A stretch of 64,000 nt of DNA from [Lactobacillus] rogosae (GCA_900112995.1 FONU01000014.1:32655-96654), one strand, 5' to 3'; numbered from the stretch's first letter, positions 16,487-25,932 are shown. Notes: generated by a model not told the origin, from the sequence alone. Translations and numbers: made by a program.

Positions 16487-18601
16487 ATGATAATAAGCGC
16501 AGGAGTTGAGAACCTTACATCATGGGAAAGAAAGCTTTTGTATATGTGTAATGCAAGGCCAACCATTAATACAAGAGCTTTATTTTCTGATGCGACAAAC
16601 GATTACAGATGTCCGGCAGAGCCTATGCCGGGTGATACAGTTAAGATACGATTAAGAACAGGTCGTTATAATGTAGACAAGGCGTATATATATGTTAATA
16701 ATGTAGAATACCCTATGACAAAGATTAAGGCAGTTGGAGTATTTGATTATTACGAGGCTGAGATTAAAGTTAATAATGACAAATTATATTATTATTTCAA
16801 GGTAGAGACTGGAAAGGTTGTATGCTATTACAATCAGATAGGAGCTATTAAAGAACTTAATACTTATTATAATTTCCAGATTATGCCGGGATTTAAGACA
16901 CCTGACTGGGCAAAGGGTGCGGTTATGTACCAGATATTTGCCGATAGATTTTGCGATGGTGATAAATCTAATAACGTGCTTGATGATGAATACAGTTATA
17001 TAGGCGAACACGTCTGTCAGGTTAAGGATTGGAATAAATATCCAGCCAATATGGGTGTAAGAGAGTTCTATGGTGGCGATTTGCAGGGCGTGCTTGATAA
17101 GCTTGATTATCTTAGCGAGCTTGGTGTCGAGGTCATTTATTTTAATCCGTTGTTTGTTTCGCCATCTAATCATAAGTACGATATACAGGACTATGATTAT
17201 ATAGACCCACATTTTGGTGTTATAGTAAAAGATGATGGGGAACTTTTAAAAGAAGGTGACCAGAACAATACTAATGCAACACGATATATTAACAGGGTTA
17301 CAAGTAAGGAAAATCTTAAAGCGAGTAATGAGTTCTTTGCCAAGGCGGTAGAACAGATACACAGCAGAGGAATGAAAGTCATAATAGACGGAGTGTTTAA
17401 CCATTGTGGTTCATTTAACAAATGGATGGACAGGGAACACATTTACAGTTCTAGTGATGACGATTATGCCTGCGGTGCATATGAGAAGTATGAAAGCCCA
17501 TACCACAGCTTCTTTAAATTCTATGGTAATCAGTGGCCGGATAATAGTTCATATGACGGCTGGTGGGGACACGATACACTTCCTAAGCTGAATTATGAAG
17601 ACTCAGATACACTTGAAAAGTATATTATAGATATTGGAAAGAAATGGGTATCTCCACCGTACAATGTAGATGGCTGGAGGCTTGATGTTGCAGCTGACCT
17701 TGGGTATAGCAAGGAATATAACCATACATTCTGGAAAAAGTTCAGACAGGCTGTTAAGGAAGCTAATCCGGAGGCAATAATACTTGCAGAGAATTATGGT
17801 GATTCATATGACTGGCTTCAGGGTGATGAATGGGATACAATTATGAATTACGATGCTTTTATGGAGCCTGTAACGTGGTTTCTTACAGGAATGGAGAAGC
17901 ATAGTGATGAAATGCGCCCTGATTCATTAGGTAATCCTGATTATTTTTTTGGTGCTATGCACCATAATATGGCAAGAATGGGTGGACAAAGTTATTCTAT
18001 ATCTATGAATGAGCTTTCTAACCACGACCATTCAAGATTTCTTACAAGAACTAACCATATTGTTGGCAGGGTTGATAAGCTTGGATCAGAAGTGGCTAAT
18101 CAGAATGTGAATAAGTTTGTATTTATGGAGGCTGTCATTATTCAGATGACGTGGCCGGGTGCACCAACTGTATATTATGGAGATGAAGCGGGAGTGTGTG
18201 GTTTCACAGACCCTGATAACAGAAGAACTTATCCATGGGGACATGAAGATAAGGAGCTTATAGACTTTCATAAGGCAGCAATAAAGATGCACAAGGAGAA
18301 TGAGGTATTAAGAACCGGCTCGTATAAGCAGCTTTATTCAGCACATAATGTTATTGCATATGGAAGATTTACATCAGATGATGCAGTGATAGTTGTTGTT
18401 AATAATGGGGAAGATGAGATAAGAGTTAATATACCTGCCTGGGAGACTGGACTTGCTATGGATGATGATGTCGAGCAGATAATGGTAACATTTGAGGGCG
18501 GATATTCAACGGACAGACAAGGTTACAGACTTAAAGACGGAATTCTTAATATAGGCTTAAGAAAGACTTCAGCTACAGTGTTAAGACGTCTTAGATGGTA
18601 G
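16487..18601 (+). CDS. Glycoside hydrolase family 13 (neopullulanase/maltogenic amylase-like alpha-glucosidase)
   Basis: The enzyme cleaves alpha-glucosidic bonds of maltodextrins, pullulan or cyclodextrins. It has an N-terminal CBM34-like beta domain (residues about 20-135), then the (beta/alpha)8 barrel starting at APDWAKGAVMYQIFADRF-like sequence (here DWAKGAVMYQIFADRF). The four GH13 regions are visible: IIDGVFNHCG, GWRLDVAAD (nucleophile Asp), ILAENYGD (acid/base Glu) and LSNHDHSRF. There is no signal peptide, so it acts in the cytoplasm on imported maltodextrins. At 704 residues it is slightly longer than the roughly 580-650 typical for the group. AAGGAG precedes the ATG. Confidence 0.9.
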   Translation: MIISAGVENLTSWERKLLYMCNARPTINTRALFSDATNDYRCPAEPMPGDTVKIRLRTGRYNVDKAYIYVNNVEYPMTKIKAVGVFDYYEAEIKVNNDKLYYYFKVETGKVVCYYNQIGAIKELNTYYNFQIMPGFKTPDWAKGAVMYQIFADRFCDGDKSNNVLDDEYSYIGEHVCQVKDWNKYPANMGVREFYGGDLQGVLDKLDYLSELGVEVIYFNPLFVSPSNHKYDIQDYDYIDPHFGVIVKDDGELLKEGDQNNTNATRYINRVTSKENLKASNEFFAKAVEQIHSRGMKVIIDGVFNHCGSFNKWMDREHIYSSSDDDYACGAYEKYESPYHSFFKFYGNQWPDNSSYDGWWGHDTLPKLNYEDSDTLEKYIIDIGKKWVSPPYNVDGWRLDVAADLGYSKEYNHTFWKKFRQAVKEANPEAIILAENYGDSYDWLQGDEWDTIMNYDAFMEPVTWFLTGMEKHSDEMRPDSLGNPDYFFGAMHHNMARMGGQSYSISMNELSNHDHSRFLTRTNHIVGRVDKLGSEVANQNVNKFVFMEAVIIQMTWPGAPTVYYGDEAGVCGFTDPDNRRTYPWGHEDKELIDFHKAAIKMHKENEVLRTGSYKQLYSAHNVIAYGRFTSDDAVIVVVNNGEDEIRVNIPAWETGLAMDDDVEQIMVTFEGGYSTDRQGYRLKDGILNIGLRKTSATVLRRLRW

Positions 18602-18653
18602 ATAATGCTGTTAAAATATAATACACAGAAGTAAGAATGAGGAGTAATGTATA

Positions 18654-19583
18654 ATGGCAGTAGATAATAACGAGGAAAAGAATAAAATAGTTCTTAACCG
18701 TAAGATGAGATTATGGAACAAGTATAAGAAGCCGGTAATAGGTGTTATTTTGGCTGTAGTAGTTATTGCAGTTGTTGCAATTGTTCTTAAATTATGCAGT
18801 ATTGGAAAGCCAGTGGAAGATAAGGCGACAACACTTGCCAATAACAATAATAATAACAATGATATAATTATTACACAGTCATCTATAGAGATGTCTAACA
18901 ATGAAACAACAAGTGCAGCTGATACAGAGAGTACAACATCAGCTGTAACAGAAAGCACAACAAGTAGTACAACATCAGCAGCTCAGGTATCAGGCGGAGT
19001 CGCCAGGATTACAACTAAGGCAGAGATACAGGAATACACATCACGTTCTAATTATGATGATGCAGTATTCTTTGGTGATATGATTGTATCAGGTATAGGT
19101 GAATATGGTTATCTTGACACATCACGCATATTCTCAGATAATAACCTTACAACAGATAAGGCACTTAATTCAGTGTCAAGTGTTGCGGCGGCTAATCCAT
19201 CTAAGGTATATGTCCTTGTTGGACTTAACGACCTTAACTATGGAACAAGGTCAGGAGAGAATGTAGCTGAGAGAATAGGTTCAATAGTAGAATCGCTTAA
19301 GGAAGCAATTCCATCAGTAAAGGTATATGTAGTGTCACTTCTTCCTATAACACAGAGCTTTGAGGCAAAGTCAAATGTAAAGATAACACAGGCGGCTATT
19401 GATGAAGCTAACAGCACACTTGCAGCCAGGGCGACAGAGTATGGAATGACATTTATAGATATAGCAGATGCATTTAAGGATGAGTCTGGATATCTTAATA
19501 CAGATGTATCAACAGGTGGATATAACCTTAATCATAACTATTACCCATTCTTCCTTAATAATATATCGGGAGCGTCTAACTAA
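18654..19583 (+). CDS. Membrane-anchored SGNH-fold protein with degenerate active site
   Basis: The N-terminus is cytoplasmic and basic, with one membrane span at residues about 24-45. A Ser/Thr-rich linker (about 60-115) and an extracellular SGNH/GDSL-like domain (about 125-305) follow. Block I reads VFFGDMIVSG, where the family has GDS: the nucleophilic serine is replaced by methionine. Block III is intact (VLVGLNDLNYG). Block V, normally DxxH, reads GYNLNH with the Asp missing. The protein is therefore probably a non-hydrolytic binding protein derived from an esterase fold. Its TAA stop overlaps the trmD ATG by one base, so the two are co-translated. Confidence 0.72.
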   Translation: MAVDNNEEKNKIVLNRKMRLWNKYKKPVIGVILAVVVIAVVAIVLKLCSIGKPVEDKATTLANNNNNNNDIIITQSSIEMSNNETTSAADTESTTSAVTESTTSSTTSAAQVSGGVARITTKAEIQEYTSRSNYDDAVFFGDMIVSGIGEYGYLDTSRIFSDNNLTTDKALNSVSSVAAANPSKVYVLVGLNDLNYGTRSGENVAERIGSIVESLKEAIPSVKVYVVSLLPITQSFEAKSNVKITQAAIDEANSTLAARATEYGMTFIDIADAFKDESGYLNTDVSTGGYNLNHNYYPFFLNNISGASN

Positions 19584-20290
19584 TGAAATTTTATGTAATG
19601 TCACTATTTCCACAGATGATTTTGGATGGGTTGAATACAAGTATAACAGGCAGGGCTATAGATTCAGGAGTATTGTCTATAGAAGCTGTTGATATAAGGG
19701 ATTTTTCCAATAATAAGCATATGAAGGTAGATGATTACCCATATGGCGGAGGAGCAGGAATGGTTATGCAGCCGGGACCCGTGTGCGATGCTTATGAGAG
19801 CATAGCATTAAGATGTTCAGGCAGACCAAGGGTTGTGTATATGACACCACAGGGGCATACATTTAATCAGCATATGGCAGAAGAATTTGCCAAAGAAGAA
19901 GAACTTGTAATTCTGTGTGGACATTATGAGGGAATTGATGAGAGAGCACTTGAAAGCATAGTTACAGACTATGTGTCAATTGGAGATTATGTCCTGACAG
20001 GTGGAGAGCTTCCGGCGATGGTTGTTATCGACTCAGTGTCAAGATTAGTTCCGGGAGTACTTAATAATGATGAATCAGCCCAGACAGAGAGCTTCTCGGA
20101 TGGTTTATTAGAATATCCACAGTACACAAGACCAGCCAATTACAAAGGTATGGAAGTGCCAGAAGTATTATTATCAGGTCACCACGGCAATATAGAGAAG
20201 TGGAGGCACGAGAAGTCGTTAGAACGTACTAAGAAGTACAGACCGGACTTATATGAGAAATATATGGCTGAGAACAATAATAACAGTTAA
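19583..20290 (+). CDS. trmD: tRNA (guanine(37)-N1)-methyltransferase
   Basis: TrmD methylates G37 of tRNAs and prevents +1 frameshifting. The 235-residue SPOUT protein has the expected blocks DDYPYGGGAGMVM, LCGHYEGIDERA, SIGDYVLTGGELPAMVVIDS (SAM-binding knot) and the C-terminal LSGHHGNIEKWR. The usual rpsP-rimM-trmD-rplS neighbours are absent; here it follows the SGNH-like gene. Confidence 0.96.
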   Translation: MKFYVMSLFPQMILDGLNTSITGRAIDSGVLSIEAVDIRDFSNNKHMKVDDYPYGGGAGMVMQPGPVCDAYESIALRCSGRPRVVYMTPQGHTFNQHMAEEFAKEEELVILCGHYEGIDERALESIVTDYVSIGDYVLTGGELPAMVVIDSVSRLVPGVLNNDESAQTESFSDGLLEYPQYTRPANYKGMEVPEVLLSGHHGNIEKWRHEKSLERTKKYRPDLYEKYMAENNNNS

Positions 20291-20298
20291 AATAATTG

Positions 20299-20328
20299 TT
20301 GACGGATAAGATATTTATGTGGTAAACT
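20299..20328 (+). promoter_or_regulatory. SigA promoter for the tRNA pair
   Basis: TTGACG (20299-20304), an 18-bp spacer and TAAACT (20323-20328) lie about 65 bp before tRNA-Phe. A small leader hairpin, ATCAAG/CTTGAT, follows at about 20330-20355. Confidence 0.6.
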
Positions 20329-20394
20329 AATCAAGTCTTTTGGTGAATAACTTGATTGTTTACTACAGGATATTATGATGTGAAGTCACAATAA

Positions 20395-20467
<73 letters not shown>

Positions 20468-20502
20468 TTTTATAATTGAATATAATTTAATTATGATGAT
20501 AT

Positions 20503-20573
20503 GCGGGTGTAGTTCAATGGTAGAACACTAGCCTTCCAAGCTAGATACGTGGGTTCGATTCCCATCACCCGCT
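20503..20573 (+). tRNA. tRNA-Gly (TCC)
   Basis: The acceptor stem GCGGGTG (20503-20509) pairs with CACCCGC (20566-20572), with discriminator T. The anticodon stem CTAGC/GCTAG encloses CTTCCAA, giving anticodon TCC (Gly, reads GGA). CCA is not encoded. It lies 35 bp after tRNA-Phe and is probably co-transcribed. Confidence 0.96.
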
Positions 20574-20620
20574 CTATTTTTTTACCCAGAAGTGCTATAC
20601 TAATGAAAGGAACAAAGACA

Positions 20621-21322
20621 ATGATAGACAGCTATGTTGCACTGGATATAGAAACTACAGGGCTTAACCCGGCAGCAGACAGAATAATTGAGATAGGAAT
20701 GGCAAGGGTATGTAATGGAAACGTGGCAGATACATATTCAACACTTGTCAATCCAGGCATTAAGATAAGCGACAGAATAATAGAGCTTACACATATACAT
20801 AATGAGGAGCTTACAGATAAGCCAAGAATTAATGAACTGATTGATGATGTAATACAATTTATAGGGGATTATCCTATACTTGGACATAATGTTATATTTG
20901 ATTACAGCTTTTTAAAGAAGGCGGCGGTTAATAACAATCTTGTATTTCCGTCAGCAGGAATAGATACACTTAAAATGGCAAGAAGAATACTTCCAGAACT
21001 GGAGCATAAGAAGCTTGATTATCTGTGTGAGTATTTGAAGATTGACCCTGGTAACTCACACAGAGCTTTAGATGATGCGCTGAGTGCAAGCGGAATATAC
21101 TGGAAAATGTATACAATAAAACCGGATGATTCAGGCTTTGAAATACCATCTGAGCTTGTATACAGTGTGAAAAAGGATAGTCCGATTACACAGGCACAAA
21201 GAAATTATCTTACAGCACTTGTTGTAAAGCATAATGTAAAGCTTGATATCCCGATTGATGAGATGACCAAGAGTATAGCTTCACGAAACATAGATAAGAT
21301 ACTTTCAGAATATGGAAAATAA
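20621..21322 (+). CDS. DEDDh 3'-5' exonuclease (DNA polymerase III epsilon-like)
   Basis: The exonuclease domain covers residues 1-175: ALDIETTGLNP supplies the first Asp/Glu pair, GHNVIFDYSFL the next Asp, and HRALDDA the His and last Asp of the DEDDh set. A further 55 residues (KDSPITQAQRNYLTALVVKH...) form a short C-terminal extension whose function I do not recognise. Such stand-alone epsilon-like proteins proofread or trim DNA ends. Start 20621 avoids an extension running back into the tRNA-Gly gene and has GAAAGGA upstream. Confidence 0.88.
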   Translation: MIDSYVALDIETTGLNPAADRIIEIGMARVCNGNVADTYSTLVNPGIKISDRIIELTHIHNEELTDKPRINELIDDVIQFIGDYPILGHNVIFDYSFLKKAAVNNNLVFPSAGIDTLKMARRILPELEHKKLDYLCEYLKIDPGNSHRALDDALSASGIYWKMYTIKPDDSGFEIPSELVYSVKKDSPITQAQRNYLTALVVKHNVKLDIPIDEMTKSIASRNIDKILSEYGK

Positions 21323-21380
21323 TGGTTAGTTATGAATTAATGTTTATATAGGTAATATATTCATATAATTAATTAAATAC

Positions 21381-21995
21381 CTAGTTAATAGCTGATACTA
21401 TCAGGTCTTTATTAACAGACTTGATAAGTGAGGCGTATTGTCTTAACTGTCTGATTTTGGAAGCATTTCCTGCTTCTGAATATAATGCGTAAAGGTCAGT
21501 ATAGGTAAGTCGTATGTCAGAGCCTATCTTTACGGCATATTCAAGAAATGCTGTGGCATCGGATATGTCCTTATGTTCAATAAGGATATGTCCAAGCTCT
21601 GAAAGGCTCTTTATAAATGAAGTGTAGTTGTCTTCATATTGTGTTAAAGTATCAAGATTAGCAACACCATATTTTAACTTAAGGTCAGTGTTGGAATACT
21701 CTGACAGGTTAAGCATTGGCTCAGTCTTAAGTGTCTGGATATTATTATAAGCCTTAAGGGCTTCTGGTGAATTATTTAATATGTCAGCTAATGTCAGGTT
21801 GTTATCTATAGCAGGAAGTGCGTCGTCCCATTTAATATAGTTAAGGGAGCTTATATCCTGCTTTCTTGTTGAATTGGCTTTCTGTTCCCTTTCCCAATAT
21901 TTTTTTGAGCGTTCTGAGCCAGAACGTGTACTTTTTTTAAGATAAAGTTGAATAACTATTAATATTATTATAAAATAAGGCAATATAAAGTGCAT
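21381..21995 (-). CDS. Single-pass membrane protein with TPR-like helical domain, unknown function
   Basis: The protein has 204 residues from the ATG at 21995, which has GGAG with 6-base spacing (an upstream ATG lacks one). Residues 1-20 form a membrane anchor, a basic linker follows, and the rest is helical. The C-terminal part (SLSELGHILIEHKDISDATAFLEYAVKIGSDIRL) has the length and pattern of one or two TPR-like repeats. I recognise no characterised family. It is transcribed against the exonuclease gene and divergently from the small ORF at 22066. Confidence 0.7.
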   Translation of the reverse strand: MHFILPYFIIILIVIQLYLKKSTRSGSERSKKYWEREQKANSTRKQDISSLNYIKWDDALPAIDNNLTLADILNNSPEALKAYNNIQTLKTEPMLNLSEYSNTDLKLKYGVANLDTLTQYEDNYTSFIKSLSELGHILIEHKDISDATAFLEYAVKIGSDIRLTYTDLYALYSEAGNASKIRQLRQYASLIKSVNKDLIVSAIN

Positions 21996-22065
21996 AGTAT
22001 TCTCCGTTTCCAATATGTTATTAAAATGTATTGTTTAATGTGCTGCTATGTTTAAGGAGGTAATT

Positions 22066-22173
22066 ATGATTAATTTAAAAAAGAGCAAAACTAAAAGAAT
22101 ATTTGCTGCGGTTATAATAGTAATCCTTGTACTTGCTATGATACTTCCTATGGCTGTGTCAGCATTTATTTAA
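22066..22173 (+). CDS. Tiny hydrophobic (35-residue) membrane peptide
   Basis: A perfect AAGGAGGTAATT ribosome site precedes ATG 22066. The product has a basic start (MINLKKSKTKR), one hydrophobic segment of about 18 residues and an end AVSAFI. The end resembles a signal-peptidase AxA site, but almost nothing follows it. It may be a small membrane protein that modulates a neighbour. It was missed by length filters and has no recognisable family. Confidence 0.6.
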   Translation: MINLKKSKTKRIFAAVIIVILVLAMILPMAVSAFI

Positions 22174-22262
22174 GATTAAGTATAGATTGAAAATGTAATA
22201 TATGCAAGTTCAAGCTTGCAATTGAATGTAATATGTGAAAAGCATAGAAACGAGGATTTTGT

Positions 22263-23234
22263 ATGAAATTAGGCAAGGTATCAGATACAATTCTTTCAAG
22301 GTCTGTATTAAAGCCTCTTAACACTGTAAGAGGCCAGAAGGTTACACGTATGGATATTGGACAGGATGTGTCTGAGGTGGATATTAGAGAGCAGGGCGTG
22401 GATAAGACACTGTTAAGTGCGACAGCCTGTGGATATATGCCTCTTATTAAAGCTGTTAATAATATATATGCCGCTGGCGGCACACCCATAGCGGCAAGTG
22501 ACTGCATAGTTATGCCAGAGCAGGCAAGGGAAATCCGTATAAGGGAAGTAATCGCAGGACTTACAAGACAGGCGGCGGTTACAGAAGTGCCAATAGCTGG
22601 AGGGCATACAACAGTCAGTGCTTCGGTCAGTGAGCCTGTAGTAACTGTTACAGTGCAGGGCTTAAGGGAAGACAATAGAAATGTTATTGAGGCAGGACAG
22701 CATATAATTGCCGCTGGTTGCATAGGAATAAGTGGAGTAAAGCAGTTAGTTGAAACTGATGAGCAGGCGGTATACGAAAGATACAGTAAAGACTGGGTAA
22801 GTAAGGCTGTTGGCGAAGATACAGATATGTATATAGGCGGAATGGTACAGCTTTTAAGGGACAATGGAATTAATTGTTATATGCACGATGTATCAGAGGG
22901 AGGAATATTTGGTGCGTTGTGGGATATGTGTGAATATGGCAATGTCGGACTTGATGTTGACATAAGAAGCATACCTGTAAGACAGGAGATTATAGAGATA
23001 TGCGAATTATTCAATGTTAATCCGTATGAACTGCAATCTTTAGGTTGTTTATTAATGACAGCGGATAATGATTGTGATATTATTAATATACTTAACAGCA
23101 ATAATATCCCAGCCGCAGTTATAGGAAGAATTGTGAAGGGCAATCAGAGAATTCTTCACAATAAAGATGAAGAAAGATTTCTTACATTGCCTAATCAGGA
23201 TGAGATATTCCGCTGTATAAAGACAGCACAATAA
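22263..23234 (+). CDS. AIR synthase-related (HypE/PurM-like) protein
   Basis: The 323-residue protein has the two-domain PurM/HypE/ThiL fold: an N-terminal AIRS domain with MDIGQDVSEVDI and IYAAGGTPIAASDCI (the Asp-rich nucleotide region), and a C-terminal domain with MHDVSEGGIFGALWDMCEYGNVGLDVD. Members make ATP-dependent acyl-phosphate or cyanyl intermediates; HypE serves hydrogenase maturation. No other hyp genes are nearby, so it is probably one of the stand-alone HypE-like proteins of unknown substrate found in Clostridia. An Lrp-type regulator follows after 23 bp. Confidence 0.85.
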   Translation: MKLGKVSDTILSRSVLKPLNTVRGQKVTRMDIGQDVSEVDIREQGVDKTLLSATACGYMPLIKAVNNIYAAGGTPIAASDCIVMPEQAREIRIREVIAGLTRQAAVTEVPIAGGHTTVSASVSEPVVTVTVQGLREDNRNVIEAGQHIIAAGCIGISGVKQLVETDEQAVYERYSKDWVSKAVGEDTDMYIGGMVQLLRDNGINCYMHDVSEGGIFGALWDMCEYGNVGLDVDIRSIPVRQEIIEICELFNVNPYELQSLGCLLMTADNDCDIINILNSNNIPAAVIGRIVKGNQRILHNKDEERFLTLPNQDEIFRCIKTAQ

Positions 23235-23257
23235 TTTAATTGAAAGGGTATAATGAT

Positions 23258-23740
23258 ATGAGAGAGAAAATCCTTAACTTGTTAGAGAATAATGGTAGAA
23301 TTGACATTCACGATATGTCCGTTATGCTTGGAGTCGCGCAGGAAGAAGTCGCGAATGAGATAGCGGATATGGAAAAGGAACATATTATCTGTGGTTATAA
23401 TACCCTTATCAATTGGGATAAGACAGGCGATGAGAAGGTTACAGCACTTATTGAGGTAAAGGTTACACCTCAGAGAGGACTTGGTTTTGACAGCATTGCC
23501 GAGACAATTTACAAATACGATGAAGTTACATCAGTTTACCTTATGTCTGGTGGCTTTGATTTTACAGTTATAATTGAAGGAAAGACTATGAAGTCTGTTG
23601 CACAGTTTGTGGCGGCTAAGCTTGCACCACTGGATTCAGTGCTCAGCACATCAACACATTTTGTATTAAAGAAATACAAAGATTATGGAACTGTAATTGA
23701 TGAAGAAGACAAGGATGAAAGGATGTTAGTAACACCATGA
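23258..23740 (+). CDS. Lrp/AsnC-family transcriptional regulator
   Basis: The 160-residue protein has an N-terminal winged HTH (MREKILNLLENNGRIDIHDMSVMLGV) and a C-terminal RAM/AsnC ligand-binding domain (VTALIEVKVTPQRGLGFDSIAE). Proteins of this type sense amino acids. Start 23258 is preferred over a TTG 18 bases earlier. Its stop overlaps the next gene's ATG by 4 bases, so it very likely controls or is co-regulated with the aminotransferase. Confidence 0.92.
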   Translation: MREKILNLLENNGRIDIHDMSVMLGVAQEEVANEIADMEKEHIICGYNTLINWDKTGDEKVTALIEVKVTPQRGLGFDSIAETIYKYDEVTSVYLMSGGFDFTVIIEGKTMKSVAQFVAAKLAPLDSVLSTSTHFVLKKYKDYGTVIDEEDKDERMLVTP

Positions 23741-24897
23741 GAGATGCTTTATCTAAGAAAATAGTAGATATAGAGCCTTCAGGTATAAGAAAGTTCTTTG
23801 ACGTAGTAAGTGAAATTCCAGATGCAATATCACTTGGCGTTGGTGAACCAGATTTTGATACACCTTGGAATGTAAGGGAAGAAGGTATATACGCATTAGA
23901 GAAGGGAAGAACATTTTATACTTCTAATGCAGGACTTAAGGAATTAAGACAAGAAATAAGCAGCTATGTTGCAAGAAAGTATGATACACAGTATGACCCA
24001 ATGAAGCAGGTGCTTGTAACTGTGGGTGGAAGTGAAGCTATAGATGTAGCGTTAAGATGTATGGTTGACCCAGGTGATGAAGTACTTATACCACAGCCAA
24101 GTTATGTATCATATCTTCCTTGTGCAGTTATGGCAGATGCTGTTCCTGTATTTATTAATCTTAAAGAGGAGAATCAGTTTAAGCTTACTAAAGAAGAATT
24201 GCTGGAGCATATTACAGATAAGACTAAGATTCTTATAATGCCATTTCCTAACAATCCGACAGGTGCTATCATGACAAGAGAAGAACTTATGGAGTTAGTG
24301 CCTGTTATTATAGAGAAGGATTTGTATGTTATATCAGATGAGATATATTCAGAGCTTACATATGGAGATAACAAGCACTGCTCAATAGCAAGCCTTCCTG
24401 GTATGAAAGAAAGAACTATTATGATAAATGGTTTCTCCAAAGCATTTGCTATGACAGGCTGGAGATTAGGTTATGCCTGTGGACCTGCTGAGATTATAAA
24501 GCAGATGATTAAGCTTCATCAGTATGCGATTATGTGTGCACCAACTAACAGCCAGTTTGCCGCTGTTGAGGCATTAAGGAATTGTGATACAGAGGTAGAG
24601 AAGATGGTTACAGCCTACGACCAGAGAAGAAGGTTTCTTCTTCATGAGCTTAAGAGTATGGGAATAGACTGTTTTGAGCCATTTGGGGCATTCTATATAT
24701 TTCCATCTATCAAGAAGTTTGGTATGACATCAGATGAATTTGCTAGCCGACTTCTAGAAGACCAGAAGCTTGCAGTTGTTCCTGGAACAGCATTTGGCAA
24801 TAGCGGTGAGGGCTTTGTAAGAATATCGTACGCTTATTCAATTGAGAACCTTAAAGAAGGAATTAAGAGAATAAAGAACTTTATAGAAAAGTTATAA
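23737..24897 (+). CDS. Class I/II PLP-dependent aminotransferase
   Basis: The 386-residue protein is a fold-type I aminotransferase, probably aromatic or branched-chain. Motifs: the N-terminal SLGVGEPDFDTP, the mid-region PFPNNPTGA, the ISDEIYSELTYG block with the PLP-contacting Asp and Tyr, and the Schiff-base lysine in INGFSKAFAMTGWRLGY; the C-terminal substrate-carboxylate Arg lies in GFVRISYA. It starts inside the stop codon of the Lrp-type regulator (ATGA overlap). That pairing is common in Clostridia and suggests the regulator responds to the amino acid handled by this enzyme. Confidence 0.92.
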   Translation: MRDALSKKIVDIEPSGIRKFFDVVSEIPDAISLGVGEPDFDTPWNVREEGIYALEKGRTFYTSNAGLKELRQEISSYVARKYDTQYDPMKQVLVTVGGSEAIDVALRCMVDPGDEVLIPQPSYVSYLPCAVMADAVPVFINLKEENQFKLTKEELLEHITDKTKILIMPFPNNPTGAIMTREELMELVPVIIEKDLYVISDEIYSELTYGDNKHCSIASLPGMKERTIMINGFSKAFAMTGWRLGYACGPAEIIKQMIKLHQYAIMCAPTNSQFAAVEALRNCDTEVEKMVTAYDQRRRFLLHELKSMGIDCFEPFGAFYIFPSIKKFGMTSDEFASRLLEDQKLAVVPGTAFGNSGEGFVRISYAYSIENLKEGIKRIKNFIEKL

Positions 24898-24927
24898 GTA
24901 CATATTAACTACAATGGAGGAAGAATT

Positions 24928-25404
24928 ATGGCAGGAATGAACGCAGATTTTATCAATCCATTTTTAATGTCAGCGACTAAGATAATGCAGGAAATATGTC
25001 AGACAGAGATGAAGATAGGAAAGCCTTATGTCAAGACAACAGAATTCGAGAATGAGTCGGTTGCAGTTATGATAGGTATAACAGGTGAGTTAAAGGGTCA
25101 GGTTATTATGGCATTTGAGTTGAATAAGGCATTGGACGTGGCATCTAAGATGATGATGGGTATGCCGGTAACTGCACTTGATGATATGTCTATAAGTGCA
25201 ATAAGTGAGCTTGGTAATATGATTATGGGTAATGCTGCAACAATATTCTCAACAAAGGGATATGTTATAGATATTACACCACCAAGCGTATGTCACGGAG
25301 ATATGACTATTACACAGGCATATACACAGAATATATGTGTGCCTATCCATTCAGGTGACGAAGTGGCACTTGAACTTAATATAGCTGTAATAGCAGAACA
25401 GTAA
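24928..25404 (+). CDS. cheX: CheX-type CheY-P phosphatase
   Basis: CheX, a CheC/CheX/FliY-family protein, dephosphorylates CheY-P to adjust chemotaxis. The 158-residue protein has the single conserved phosphatase helix (ISAISELGNMIMGNA, ExxN motif) and the following THTPPS-like stretch (ITPPSVCHGD). GGAGGAAG precedes the ATG. It lies after the aminotransferase gene and about 3 kb before a methyl-accepting chemoreceptor gene. Confidence 0.88.
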   Translation: MAGMNADFINPFLMSATKIMQEICQTEMKIGKPYVKTTEFENESVAVMIGITGELKGQVIMAFELNKALDVASKMMMGMPVTALDDMSISAISELGNMIMGNAATIFSTKGYVIDITPPSVCHGDMTITQAYTQNICVPIHSGDEVALELNIAVIAEQ

Positions 25405-25426
25405 AGAATTATAAGGAAAGATAATT

Positions 25427-25921
25427 ATGTTAAATATAGTATTACATGAGCCAGAGATGCCTGCTAATACTGGCAATATAGGAAGAACCTGTGTAGCAGC
25501 AGGTGCAAGATTACATTTAATTGAGCCGCTGGGTTTCAGCCTTAATGAGAAAATGCTTAAAAGAGCAGGGCTTGATTACTGGGATAAGCTTGATGTGACA
25601 GTATATAATGATTATGAAGATTTTCTTAACCGTAATCCGGGTGCTAAGATATATATGGCAACTACTAAGGCACATCACACATATGCTGATGTGAAGTACG
25701 AAGACGACTGCTATATTATGTTCGGAAAGGAAAGTGCGGGAATACCAGAGGAGATACTTGTAGACCACGAAGATACATGTATAAGAATTCCAATGATTGG
25801 AGATATACGTTCACTTAATCTTTCTAATTCAGTAGCAATAGTTGCTTACGAGGCATTAAGACAGCACGGATTTGAGAGTATGAGCTTGTCAGGAGAATTG
25901 CATAAGCTTCACTGGAAGTAA
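25427..25921 (+). CDS. trmL: tRNA (cytidine(34)-2'-O)-methyltransferase
   Basis: TrmL methylates the wobble ribose of tRNA-Leu isoacceptors. The 164-residue SPOUT protein shows EPEMPANTGNIGRTC at the start, LIEPLGFSLNEKMLKRAGLDYW, then FGKESAGIPEEIL and RSLNLSNSVAIVAYEALRQ, the SAM-binding trefoil knot. Length and motif order are those of TrmL rather than the longer SpoU proteins. A terminator follows. Confidence 0.94.
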   Translation: MLNIVLHEPEMPANTGNIGRTCVAAGARLHLIEPLGFSLNEKMLKRAGLDYWDKLDVTVYNDYEDFLNRNPGAKIYMATTKAHHTYADVKYEDDCYIMFGKESAGIPEEILVDHEDTCIRIPMIGDIRSLNLSNSVAIVAYEALRQHGFESMSLSGELHKLHWK

Positions 25922-25932
25922 TTAATTGTAAT

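Noticed and set aside
20549..20620. Exonuclease start within tRNA-Gly
   Set aside because: The upstream part of the open frame is the 3' half of the tRNA gene; ATG 20621 begins the conserved domain.
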